From NCBI RefSeq assembly GCF_041381155.1, contig NC_091149.1, positions 11,362,609 to 11,426,608 on the forward strand: a stretch of 64,000 nt of DNA, written 5' to 3'. Below the pieces are notes generated by a model. The model saw only the letters and a program-made list of their open reading frames with translations. It searched no databases and was not told the DNA's origin. Source of the stretch: Argopecten irradians (lineage: Eukaryota; Mollusca; Bivalvia; Pectinida; Pectinidae). Below are positions 1 through 10,933 of this stretch, piece by piece (position 1 is the first letter of the stretch; each line of letters starts with the position of its first letter). A program made the position numbers and the translations under genes.

Positions 1-946
1 ACTCTGTATTATGCAAAGACGGAATAGTGAACCTATGTAAACTAGGTGATCATATAACCACATACTAAACAGTTATTCCTTTTTTCTATATCATAGTATT
101 GATATCATATAATAATATAGACATATCAAAGAAAAATAACAAAGGATGACAATTTATTGACTCGTACAATATCCGGGCCTCGAACTCAAAATATACGGCA
201 CCCAATCGCCTAGCCAAACATCCCTGCATTTACAATGTATAAAATATGATAATGATATATAAAATTATTATCATGTTGATATCAAACCTTTTATCAGCCT
301 ACTGGCCATTGATCCTTGGGCTGATATCAGAAATGAAGAGTTAGGGGATTGTATTGATTTGTTATGTCTCCCGTAAAAAGATTGAATCGTTCAATAGTGC
401 TAAGAGTACGTGGTTAATTGGCTTGTAAAATTGTTCTAATAATACTGTGGTAGGGTTAAACATGTCACCAACTCTCCGTCCAGAAGGTCTTCCTTGGTTT
501 AAACGTTTCTTTCTGTTTATGTGGTTAACAACAAATCCTACAAATGAAATTAATACACATTCAAAGATCAAAAAGCTGTTAATTTCACCTTTAAGTAATA
601 TATCAAAGAGATCATAAAACAATTAATATTTATACAATTCTAACAATCATTATGAAGAAAATGTCGTTTAGAGCTTTCAAGTTCAACATGTGATCAACTT
701 TAAATAAAGTCAAATATTTTTATTAAAAAAGATCCTTAAGATTCAACAGCCAAAGCGATCTTTATCATAATGATCATGGTGTTTCTAATGTTATAATTAA
801 TATACTTACTTAAACGTAGAAATTTAAATATTTTTGATACGACCAAGGTTTGGTTCTTAGAATAGTCATCCAGTGAAGTGATGAAGAATTGTTTTCTGAA
901 GAAAACGGTCATCCAATCCTCAAGGTACACAGAATATAGACCTATA
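1..946. other. AT-rich stretch without a recognisable gene
   Basis: Short open frames here have no recognisable domain, no codon structure and no paired splice sites. I see no strong repeat unit either, only AT-rich sequence with homopolymer runs. Confidence 0.5.
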
Positions 947-1760
947 GTCAACCGTATATCTCCACACTCTACACGTCTCTACAAATTAGCACATTGAGCC
1001 TTTAGTTACAATGAAAACAACCTCAAATAGTAAACCCTAAATTGTCTTAAGTATCCTGCTACAATACAACGTACTACAGTCAGCATTAAGTCTATTTTAC
1101 TATCAGAGTAGTCAAACAACTTAATATAGTCGGCTTTAAATCTCTATTGGTCAACTTCCATTTCTCGTCAAATACCAATTCTCGCCATCGCATCAGTATT
1201 TGATTAAAAAAACACTATTATTAGCAAAAAATAACGTCACATATTCAACCGTCGGTCGTAAGACTATATCGTAACCATAGTTACACACCCAACGTATCAG
1301 TCAGAGTAAATCACTATAGTTACTAACGTAACAAAGACAACGTAGTCAAAAGTCAACCGTAAATCTTCTAAGTGACCTTGCTAAAATACCATGATAAGGT
1401 CGGCCGTAAACCTGAAGTTTTTTTAGTTACAAAATCATGGAAAACAGTCAGACGCAAGTCTATGTAGTTTTCATAGTAACCAAAACAACGTGAAATCGTC
1501 AACCGTAAACCTCCTTAGTAAACGATGTAATCCCGTCGACCGTAAGACTCTTTAGTTATCATAGTAAAAAAAACCAATATAATATGGTGAGCCGTTAGAT
1601 TATAGTTACTATGATAACAAAAAAGCAACTATTCAACTGTAGATCTTTTTTGTGTCCTGCTAGAATAAAAAAACAGTAACACAGTCAATCGTTATTCCAT
1701 ACACTTTCCATAGTAACAAAAAACACGTAATAAGGGTCAGTCGTAAATCACTAAAATTAG
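947..1760. repeat. degenerate short tandem array (about 40-65 bp spacing)
   Basis: A motif like GTCAACCGTAAATC returns about a dozen times, for example near 947, 1078, 1131, 1245, 1346, 1399, 1447, 1496, 1535, 1580, 1630, 1680 and 1735. Each is followed by a T-rich piece and often by TAGTTACCATAGTAAC-like sequence. The spacing varies, so this is an old, diverged minisatellite rather than a fresh array. No coding frame crosses it. Confidence 0.55.
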
Positions 1761-2405
1761 TTTTTGTTATTTCTCAAAATGCATTGGATTACTTTGTTTA
1801 TGGAATTTTTACATGTATGACTATTCCCGATAATTCCCATTTGTAACCCCCTGTAATTTGTGCATGGTTTGGAAACCAATATGTCCGACATTGAGTTCTT
1901 TTTAATAAGAGTGTTGCTATCACAACTTCGATAAGAGGTTCCCAGAAAAAAGCATTACAAAATGTAAGGAGATTCTAGAAAGGTCATTATTATGAAAATC
2001 GAGAAAAAACTTCAAGCTCGGTCAACTCGATACTGAATAGCGACACGTAACCTGACAACAAATCTGACATTCAAATCTCGCGTTTAACAGTTGTTAGGCA
2101 CTGATCTTAGATAGAACGATTTCGTTTGAGTACTATGGTTTTCCGTTACCCCCAACACCTAATACGCTCTTATATAAAATTGTTAGGAAAGTGTTTTACA
2201 CTTGGTACATGGTATATGAAGACGTTTGTGTATTATTATGTTATGTGTAACAAATGTGATACGCTAATAAATGAAGTCACAAAATTGTAAGGTCTGTGTC
2301 TAAACAGAACAACATATAATTAGTTAAATGCTGAAAAGACGTGGAAATAGGGGTATATGAAACAGGGTGAACTGTACTAGATATGTGGTAATAGGTAGGC
2401 TAGAA
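1761..2405. other. gene-free AT-rich stretch
   Basis: No domain-bearing frame, splice-site pair or clear repeat unit was seen. Confidence 0.4.
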
Positions 2406-2406
2406 G

Positions 2407-2466
2407 GTAGGGAACAGGGAATTGGGGTACAGGGTATTGGGGTGCAGGGTATTGGGGTACAGGGTA
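2407..2466 (+). repeat. G-tract run with quadruplex potential
   Basis: The + strand has GGG and GGGG tracts separated mostly by 4-nt loops (AATT, TACA, TATT, TGCA), in a roughly 16-bp repeat. At least eight G tracts occur within about 60 bp, which satisfies the usual G3+N1-7 quadruplex pattern more than once over. Confidence 0.6.
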
Positions 2467-2699
2467 GGCTAGAATAGACTAATATCGCATGATTGACAAA
2501 GCCTTAAGAATTATTTGTCATACTTTACATAAACCCTTGAAAATGGGGAAAGCTGAAATATATGGAACGATCGAAAGTAATTGATAAAACAAGTAAATAG
2601 AAATTTTCTAAATATTCCTTCATTATCCTTAGTATTCACTTGATGTCCACGGCCATGAAATCTGCGTATGTGTACGCCGATAGGCACTCATGTGGAGGT

Positions 2700-2900
2700 A
2701 GCATTAAGAGGGTAGGGTGTAATCGGTAGAGGCTAGGGGTAGATTGTAAGGGTAGAGGAGGTAGGAGGTGCAGGGTAGAGGGAACGGGTAGATTGTAGTT
2801 TGTAGAGGTTAGGGGTATATTATAAGGGTAGAGGAGGTAGGAGGTAGAGGGAAGGGGTAGGTGCTAGCGGTCAAGGTTAGGGGTAGACGGTAAAGAGTAG
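2700..2900 (+). repeat. purine-rich GGTAGAGG-type low-complexity tract
   Basis: Repeated GGTAGAGG, GGAGGTAG and GGGTAGA words fill about 200 bp, with strong strand asymmetry (almost no C). It looks like an imperfect microsatellite of GGTAG/AGG words. Confidence 0.55.
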
Positions 2901-2973
2901 AGGCAGTAAAATCATAAATACGTCCAGTTACAAGCACGGCCTAATAATGGTCAATTCTATAATGTACTCATAT

Positions 2974-4975
2974 TAGTAGAGCGGCATAGGGAAACAGTAG
3001 TCTAGATTATCAAAACAATATTGAAACCGGGAGCCATTGCAAAATGTACCTACCTCCGTTTTTTTTCCTAAATAGCCGCCATTTTCATGGGTAAAACTTA
3101 ACACAGTAATGAAATAGCATGCTGCACATCTCAATAAAAACATGAAACTTGACATGTTAATAGCCAAGACTACCCAAATAATATCAAAATCGGGAGCCAT
3201 CGCAAAATGTGTCTACTTTCGTTTTTTTCCCCAATATTGCCATTTTCATATGTAGCACTTGGTGGTAATATTGAAAGGTCATAGTACATTAAAAATGATA
3301 CATAATGTAATTTATTGCAGAGGTTGAACATAACTTTAACAATATGATGGTTATTAAGCAAACTTTCGTTTCCAATAATCGTTTGCGCTAATTTTCTTAC
3401 AGGAAACTATACATTCTTTGCATATCACAGAGCTAGCTCCCTTGCGGGTAGGTATCAATTGCTACGCCTTTACGTCACTAACAAAAGAGAGCAGTTAACA
3501 TCGTTTTCTTCGAAAAAGTATGACGTAACGCTCGCAAACACTTGACATCACAAATCAATACTACCCAGAAGGACAGATAATTCTATAGTATGCAGACACA
3601 GAATACTTACCCAAACCAAACAATGAAAATGACAACATTTAAATAACCGGAAGTGCTTTAAGTAGCTTAATTATTTTTGTTATAACAATGTGTTCGGTTT
3701 TATAATACTTAAATTATGTATAGTCCTACCTTGTTAAGTCAGTTAGCCACCAAGTTTTGCTTTATTGTAGTTCATAGTGTAAATAGTTTGTTATTAAATC
3801 ACATTGCAAAACCGGAAGTGCGTTTTTGTTTTGTAAAATTAAAGACAGATTGTTGTTTTTCTTGATTTTCTTACTTCTATCAATATCATTTTCACACGTA
3901 GCATCGTGACGAATTGCGAATCAAAAATATTCCAATGCACTTCCCTGAATGTGACTTTTAAATGATATATGTTAACAATTCAACCGGAAGTACACGCACA
4001 TTATACTTGCTATATATTGGTCATATATGTGTACAATATGCTTCAAGTTCCCATCAATATATCAATCATCTTTCATAAAAATATCCTCAAAAAACGCAAT
4101 ATTTACATGCGGTTTTACTTTCATTCCTCCTTTTACTGACCATGATGGCGGCCATACTGAAAAAAAACCGGAAGTAGGTACTTTTTTCATTGGCTTTCGG
4201 TTTAAATCTTATTTTGATTGTCTTTGCTACTCACATGCCAATTTTTATGCTTTTATCAAAAATTGCGTTTTGCTATTTCATACACACTCCGGGTATTGTC
4301 TATGAAAATGCCAGCTAGTTTTGACTTCAAAAATGAACGCTACTTTGAATAATACCGGAAGTAGGTACTATTTTCAATGGTTCCCGGTTTTTATCTTATT
4401 TTGATTGTCTTTGCTACTCACATGCCAATTTTTATGCTTTTATCAAAAATTACAATACGTTATTTCATAATTTCTCCGTGTATTGCTTGCTAAAATGCTA
4501 GCTAGTTCTGCCTACGCAAATGAACGTTATCTTGAATAATACCGGAAGTAGGTTTTTTTCAGTGGCTCAAGATTTAAAATTTCTTTTGATTTTCTTGGCT
4601 ACTCACATGCCAATTTTAATGTTTTATCAAAACATGCAGCGTGTTATTTCGTGATTTTACTTTGATTCGGCTACAAAAATGGCGGATACTCTTTTCAACG
4701 ACTTCCTGTTTAAATTCTATTTTTGGTTATCTAAGCTACTCACATGCCAACTTTCATGCTTTCCACAAAAGATGCAACTTGGTATTTCATTAGTTTTCTT
4801 AGTTTCACCACGAAAATGGCGATCATTTTGAAAAATACCAGAAGTAGGCATTTTTAGCGATGAATCCCGCCCTTATTCTCTGTTAAACAGTCATAACTAC
4901 TTGCATGCCAAGTTAAGTGCTTGTATCATAAAAAATGCACGATTTTCCCATTTTTTGCCATATGCCGCTCTACTA
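2974..4975. mobile_element. 2.0-kb non-autonomous inverted-repeat element with internal tandem units
   Basis: The left end TAGTAGAGCGGCATA (2974-2988) is the exact reverse complement of the right end at 4961-4975. Inside, the left arm (about 3030-3360) carries about 160-bp units in one orientation. The right arm (about 4100-4950) carries 187-bp units in the opposite orientation with recognisably the same sequence (ACTCACATGCCAA, AAAATGGCGG and similar words). No transposase frame is present, so mobilisation in trans would be needed. The structure resembles Foldback-like or long-TIR non-autonomous DNA elements, but the superfamily is not assignable. ACCGGAAGT occurs six times on + at 3646, 3811, 3983, 4167, 4354 and 4541. 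Confidence 0.65.
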
Positions 4976-5579
4976 TATTAATCCTCCACATCATTACTCT
5001 GACTAGGTCATTGCGTAGGTATTTATTTAGAATACACCAAGATGTTTTTGTGTTTTATCTCCATAACATCTAAAAGATCTATTCAACTTCATTCTTATAC
5101 ATGGCGATAAATATGGCCGATAACCTACCTTGTATTAAAATTAAAATTAGCAGATGCAAATAAAATTGAGGTCATGTCACTACGTTCTCCTTTCTTTTAA
5201 AACGTATCGATAAGAATCGTGTTAAATATGAATAACTATACAAAAAATTCTCACTTGCTGAACTTTTGTTATATGGATATCTTTACGTACTTGGACAGTA
5301 ACCTACAGGTAATCGAACTATATGCGTGCATATTTATGCCAAAGTGGTATCTTCATCTTTCTGAAAACAAACTTTTAGCACGTGTTACAAAGTTAAAGCG
5401 CCAAATCTAGTTGCGTTTAACATAACAACATTATATAAATGGTACTAAAAAGGACAATTATGGATTTTGAATACACATTTCATGGGAAAGCGTAATAGAT
5501 TCTGGCACTGTTATACATTAGGGCTAGTTTCAACAGCAGTGTGGACTTCAAGCAATTATTAGATAGATATACAAATAAT
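4976..5579. other. gene-free stretch
   Basis: No recognisable coding or repeat structure. The 63-codon frame at 5219-5410 has no features of a real protein. Confidence 0.4.
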
Positions 5580-6000
5580 AAACGAGATCCCAGGGGGATC
5601 TTGGCGCCCACCAAAGAATGATCTATGTCTGACATCGGAAAGAGGTCTTTTCACTGCTTTTCAAACTTTGACTACATACTGCATATAAAATTTGAGCGGA
5701 TCGCTTCCGCTGAGTGTAAGTGGTAACAAACATCAGATATAAAAATTCAAGATGGCGGCCTATCGGCCATCTTGTTCATCGATCGGTCCCAAAATGGCAT
5801 ATGCACAACTAGGGCCTTAGGGAAACCTGCATGAGAAATTTGAGACATATACCTGCAGTATGTTTTGCGAAATAACGGTAACAAGAATTGTTAACGGACG
5901 GAAGAACGGACAAACGACAGACCACGGTAGAAAGGTGATTTGAATAGTCCACCATCTGATTTTGGTGGGCTAAATATCAAATGGTGGGCTGAAATGACAT
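5580..6000. mobile_element. short non-autonomous repeat with palindromic ends
   Basis: It begins with a palindrome AGATCC-CAGGG-GGATCT (about 5585-5601). It contains CAAGATGGC...GCCATCTTG as a 9-bp-arm hairpin (5749-5775) and ends in a stretch holding TTTGGTGGGC, the complement of GCCCACCA near the start (about 5607). No coding capacity. I recognise the style as a common bivalve interspersed repeat, which is a memory-based inference. Exact ends are uncertain. Confidence 0.45.
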
Positions 6001-7224
6001 GGTTAATTTGTACGCCCTGATTATTTCTGCCAGCTGTTCTATAAATGTTCTATTATTTGAGACTTACCTGTCAACAGGATTTCTATGTAGTACAAGTAAT
6101 TTGACATCCGGGAGACTGTGGCGAACAAAATGAGCATTGAGCAATCCTGGTTCCTCATCGTTTTTATTTTCAGGGAATTCCCACCACCAAAGTAGATCCC
6201 ATAGCGTCGATTGGCTGCCTTAACCTAGAAATAATCAAAAGCTACAGTTCACTTCAGAAAAATACATAGAATATCAAGAACTCAAAGGCACATACGCGGG
6301 AGGTCGTTAAAGCATTTTCCACCACAACAGTTAGTGTGATTAAACAGTCAGTTAATCATTGAAGTTATATGTGTCGTAATTATCATATTAACAATGAAAT
6401 ACATCAACAGGATTGTGACTACATTTATCTTTATTGTAAAGAAAATATTGTTTATCAATCAATCTATTTTCAATTTGTCAATATTTCTCTTTTCGGTTAG
6501 CAGATTTGCACAGATGATATATTTTAAGCACAATTATCTCACAAAAGAAATCGAAAAAATGCAAATTAATCAGACCTAATTTCTGATAAAAACTCAAAGG
6601 TTTTCCCCAAAGTTTCGAACTACCTTAAGCTGTAAATAGTATTGTATAGGAATTGTTAATTTATATGATCAGTATTGTAAACAAGGTTGGCTATTTATAC
6701 TGATGACCTTGACAATCCTGTTGATGTTTTGTTTTGTAACAATTGTTCATTGTACATATTTTACAAATATAACTACTTTTCTTTATTTCGAAGGATTATT
6801 TCTATTCGTAAAAAAATATATCATATTGTGACTTTTTTGGCATTTTTAATGTCAATGAATAAGAAAAGAAGAAAAATGTATATCTTATTATTTTTCTTCG
6901 TTTTCATACTAAATCTGGCTTCTGGTAGGCCGATTCTTTTTTCATACAACTATGGAAAAAATCTAGAATAGCTCGGAAACCCGACGTTACGATAGAAACA
7001 TTGACGTTGCGTGTTGATTTGGAAAAAAAAAATAATCCCTTGGAAAATCAATGGAATCGTACGTGTAAACGTAATGTATTTTATCAAGTAGAATGGACAA
7101 TGGCAAACAATAGTGGGTTATCTCATCTTGATTTTGACCAGGTGGCGACACTGTTCCTGGTCCAGCAGTTTTGGAACTCTAATGTTTACCTTGACGATTT
7201 ATTGGTACGATTTTCAATGACGCG
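6001..7224. other. stretch upstream of the nuclease gene
   Basis: Open frames at 6394-6579, 6687-6971 and 7001-7291 are AT-rich and carry no recognisable domains. The last overlaps the real first exon of the SAP-SWIM-YqaJ gene in another frame and is a shadow. A promoter and the left end of the transposon should lie here, but I could not identify either. Confidence 0.4.
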
Positions 7225-9433
7225 ATGGAATCGACGCAATCGTGTGATAAATATGCGCATTGGAATCTTAAAGAGCTCAAAACCGATTTGAGAAAGAGAA
7301 ATGCTAGAATATCCGGTCGTAAACAAGAATTACTTAACCGGTAGGCTATAATATTACAGCCATTAAATTGTTACATTTACAACATGGTGTCATGTCCGAT
7401 TCCGTGAATAACCATATAACGTAGAATCTACTGCAGCAGAATGTCTTGCTGGACATAGAGAAATATTATATACTGCTAGTATGATATCTGTATACAGTGT
7501 TCCACACATGTACATCATATAGAATTTTGTCTAGTTTTAGTCTAGTGTTGCACATGTACCACGTCAAGCCTTCAATCGGTCAGACATTGCAATATTGTAC
7601 AACACGAGATCCGGAGTTTGAAGTTCTATCTATAATATATACACTTTAGCACATATATATAATAGTAGAAATATGGGAATACATGTATTTATGCATCAGT
7701 ATACATTATAGTCAAAACTTCAAACTTCTGTTGTTACAATCCCACTAATAATTTATAATTATACATGTATTACAAATTACAAACAGAAACCGGTTCTGAC
7801 ACATTTTAGTTTGCATCTGTTACGTATTTAATACAAATATGCAACTGTCGATAGAAATTTAAAAAAAAAATACTTTGATATGCCTATTTAAAAGTCATTC
7901 AAAATTCTAAATTTCTTACAGACTTGCTGACTATGATAGAAATCAGAATTTTGGAAAGACAGAAAATTTAGACCCAGAGTACCTAATGACCACACCCGAT
8001 CCTTCATCATACTTGGATGTAAACTGTGATTCAGTGTTTTCTGGCACCACGCTAGACGATCTTACCACTTATTTGGCCAAGTATGACAAGCAGCTAGACA
8101 TGCTAATACAAAGAATGTATAGTGAGCGAACCATCCGGTATTTTAGAGTATCTACTGACAAAGATTTTACTTATGTATCATCAAGTTGCTATGCTGAATA
8201 TAGGAAAGGTGTCACATATGATGTTGATGTGCAATTTGACAAAAATGGTTTTATTCAGCAGGCGCAGTGTGACTGCCCAGCAGGAGAGGGACCAGGTGCA
8301 CATTGTAAACATGTCTGTGTTGTACTGTATGCCTCAGATATGTTTCTAAAACACAGAGATGTTAAAATTGAGGAGACGTGTACCCAAAAGCTCCAGAGTT
8401 TTCACAAAGCAAAACGATTCATTGGTAGCCCTCTGAAGGCACAGGACATAAATATGCCTCGAGCTGATGAATTTACAAATTTGGATTTTGATCCAAGGCC
8501 AGAGCACCTCAGAAATGATCCTGGATATGAAGATAATTTCAGAAATAAGTGTTTAAACTTTTCAGGCATATCCAAAATGCCCATTTTTCAGTTATTTCAG
8601 CCTGCCAATGCATTCGCTGTTGCCCATGACCATGATTATTTGAAACTAACACCCCAAGATAGATTTCTTGAAAGAATCAACTTACTCAACATAACACAAG
8701 AGAAAATAGATGCAATTGAAGGACGCACACGGGGTCAAATAAATAATGTTGCTTGGAAAGAAGAACGCATGCACCATCTTCCATCATCCATGTATGGAAG
8801 AATATGTAAAGCGACGGATCGTACTGATTTTGTCAAGCTAGCTAGATCTTTGACATATTTTGCTGACATTAAAATGTCCAATAGCACGTCCTATTACAGC
8901 TAATCATGTAAGACGGCCCATTATGCGTGTGTTTGTGTATGGCACCGTTAGAACATGGTCGCAGATATGAGAGCATTGCTATACATAAATACATGAGTGA
9001 CACAGGGTGCATTGTTAAACCTTGTGAATTATTTGTGTCCATGGACTTTCCACATCTGTCATCTTCACCAGATGGTATAGTAACTGACAAGTCCATCATT
9101 GAGGTTAAGTGCCCGTGTGTTTCAAGAGACAAACCAACTAATTCTCTCACTGTACCATATTTGAAACAAACTTCAGAAGGTTGGTTCACTTTGGACCCAA
9201 ACCATGACTACTATTTTCAAATCCAAGGTCAACTCTTATGTACTTGCTTAAAGGAATGTACTTTTATTGTCTGCCATGCAAATGATCTAAATATCAATGA
9301 TATTAAGTACCTGTCAGTTCTCAGAGATGATGCTTTCATAGCAGACATGGTTGAAAAATTAACAAACTTTTATCACACATACTTCAAACCAACATTGTTG
9401 GATATGCTGTACTACAAACCATTTAATGAGTAA
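7225..9433 (+). CDS. SAP-SWIM-YqaJ nuclease of an ISL2EU-type transposon (frame broken once)
   Basis: Two exons fit: 7225-7340 and 7922 onward. The donor is CG|GTAGGC and the acceptor TTCTTACAG; both sides are phase 2 and the split codon gives Arg. The first ATG after an in-frame TGA is 7225. Residues about 13-43 form a SAP DNA-binding motif (NLKELKTDLRKRNARISG and on). A SWIM zinc finger follows at about residue 155 (CDC, then CKH). The C-terminal half is a YqaJ/lambda-exonuclease fold: WKEERMHHLPSSMYGRICK, then SPDGIV (Asp), IIEVKCP (Glu, Lys) and QIQGQL. These core residues are intact. After 8885 the frame is lost and resumes at 8942 because of a 56-bp insertion. YqaJ enzymes are DNA exonucleases or recombinases; ISL2EU transposons are known to carry one beside the transposase. 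Role in transposition is inferred. The stop is at 9431-9433. Confidence 0.8.
8886..8941 (-). mobile_element. 56-bp fragment of the CAAA-tailed retroposon inside YqaJ
   Basis: The stretch starting ACGTCCTATTACAGCTA matches the tail region of the window's retroposon family in reverse orientation (family: ACGTCCTATTAACAGCTA, then CATGTAAGGACGGCC, then GTGTGTT). If these 56 bases are skipped, AGC at 8883-8885 joins GCA at 8942 in frame and the YqaJ reading continues into LEHGRRYES. Since 56 is not a multiple of three, the insertion explains the frame break. Confidence 0.7.
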
Positions 9434-9550
9434 GGCTAATATAATGTTGTGTTTCCTGTTATTTTTCCTGCCTGCACTTGATATTTATACATATAGCTAG
9501 TTTTCACAAGGAAAAGGTACAAAACAAATATAAATTTCATAATTATATGA

Positions 9551-9556
9551 AATAAA
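9551..9556 (+). promoter_or_regulatory. poly(A) signal of the nuclease gene
   Basis: AATAAA lies 118 bp after the YqaJ stop codon on the same strand, at a usual distance for a 3' UTR. Confidence 0.45.
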
Positions 9557-10620
9557 TAAGCTGCCTTGTAGCATAGGTATCTGCAAATACAGTACAATAT
9601 GTTAATAAATTCATATGGTTTATAAGCCATTTATGGCTATCTACCAGTAATTATAAATTGTTGATGACTAGAGGTAATACTAAATAGGAAACACAGATGT
9701 TATCAGAGTTGGCCTCACTATGTAAAAAGTAAGAAACAATTCATGAACAGTGTACATATTCCGAACAATATTTTATTAATTACTATCTATAGCTATTCCA
9801 TTTAATGATTGATCAGTTACATCAATCAAATCTGTCAATGAAGTAATTTAGCTATGATAGTAGTAAAATATATGATATTGATAAAACAATGATAAATGTA
9901 CGTACCTATTTACAATACAACTATTTGAGTCACCTCCAAGGTAGAAGGCACTTTTTAATAAAGTGTTAAAATAAAATTGTAATCAAATCAGGTATTTTGT
10001 TTACACTAATCATGTTTGATAATTATGTTGTATATAATGATCACTTTTATCTATTCATTAGAAGTTACAATTTCAGCACCTGTACAAAAATAATAAGTGT
10101 ACATGAATCATGTAATAGAAACAAGCAAGTGCCCTTATAACTGTCAGTATTGCATGATTGACACATTATACATCATAACATTACCTGCCTGATTAATTTT
10201 GAACCATCAGTAGTTGAAGAAAAAATTCTATAACATTTCAACTTGGTATGCACATTTAAAAAGATCAATTTGTATAATCCTAAATTTTATTTATACAGTA
10301 TAACTTGTCAAACTGAGTCTGTCTATCATGATCTCAATGGATTTCGGCACGACAGTATGGCATTTCCTTCTTAATATTTAAAACCTGTGGTACTGGTATG
10401 ATTTGGAAACCTATTGAACATACTGTATTTAAATACCATTAAGTGCATTAAATGATACAGGAGTTGCATCAGCTGAGTAACACTCTGAGTAACACTCTGA
10501 TGGACCACACTGGGCAGGTAGACTATATGTACATGTATATACCAAATATGATTTTCAGTAAAGTTATTGTAATCTAATGGCATTCAATGCTTCAAACCAA
10601 GTGCTAACTACATGTAATGT
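9557..10620. other. gene-free spacer between converging transposon genes
   Basis: AT-rich sequence between the nuclease (+) and transposase (-) 3' ends. The frame at 10371-10583 on - has no domain. A TACAGTATAACTTGTC word near 10296-10312 resembles the end of the 50-kb MITE and may be a scrap of that family. Confidence 0.4.
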
Positions 10621-10790
10621 AGGATATAGTAGTTTTAATGTAATTACAAATTACATTCACAGATCCTAAAGTATATACATAAGATGTAGTAGTTATAATG
10701 TAATTACAAATTACATTCACAGATCCTTAAGTATATACATAAGATATAGTAGTTATAATGTAATTAAAATTACATTCACAGGTCCTAAAG
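10621..10790 (+). repeat. 60-bp tandem repeat, 2.8 copies, with hairpin core
   Basis: Units begin at 10621, 10681 and 10741 with a period of exactly 60 bp and only a few differences. Each of the first two contains AATGTAATT-ACA-AATTACATT, a 9-bp-arm palindrome; the third copy has lost part of it. Confidence 0.85.
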
Positions 10791-10875
10791 TTCTAAATGG
10801 TCATTTATATGCAAAATATAATGTACAATCCCTGCTTATAGCAGATTCTGCTATTATATTGAACTGTTGTTGTAA

Positions 10876-10881
10876 TTTATT
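10876..10881 (-). promoter_or_regulatory. poly(A) signal of the transposase
   Basis: TTTATT on + reads AATAAA on -, 53 bp beyond the transposase stop at 10934. Confidence 0.4.
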
Positions 10882-10933
10882 AAAATGGTTTCATAACATA
10901 TAAAAGTGTTACATTTTAATGAAGATTAAACCT

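Noticed and set aside
4027..4305. 92-codon frame on +
   Set aside because: Inside the 187-bp units of the inverted-repeat element; the frame is not kept in neighbouring units.
7001..7291. 96-codon open frame on +
   Set aside because: It overlaps the real SAP exon in another frame and has no domain; the spliced SAP reading is far better supported.
8901..8952. Mini-intron GTAAGA...TTAG explaining the YqaJ frame change
   Set aside because: The upstream frame already meets TAA at 8901 and the join would create another stop; the retroposon-fragment explanation restores the frame exactly.
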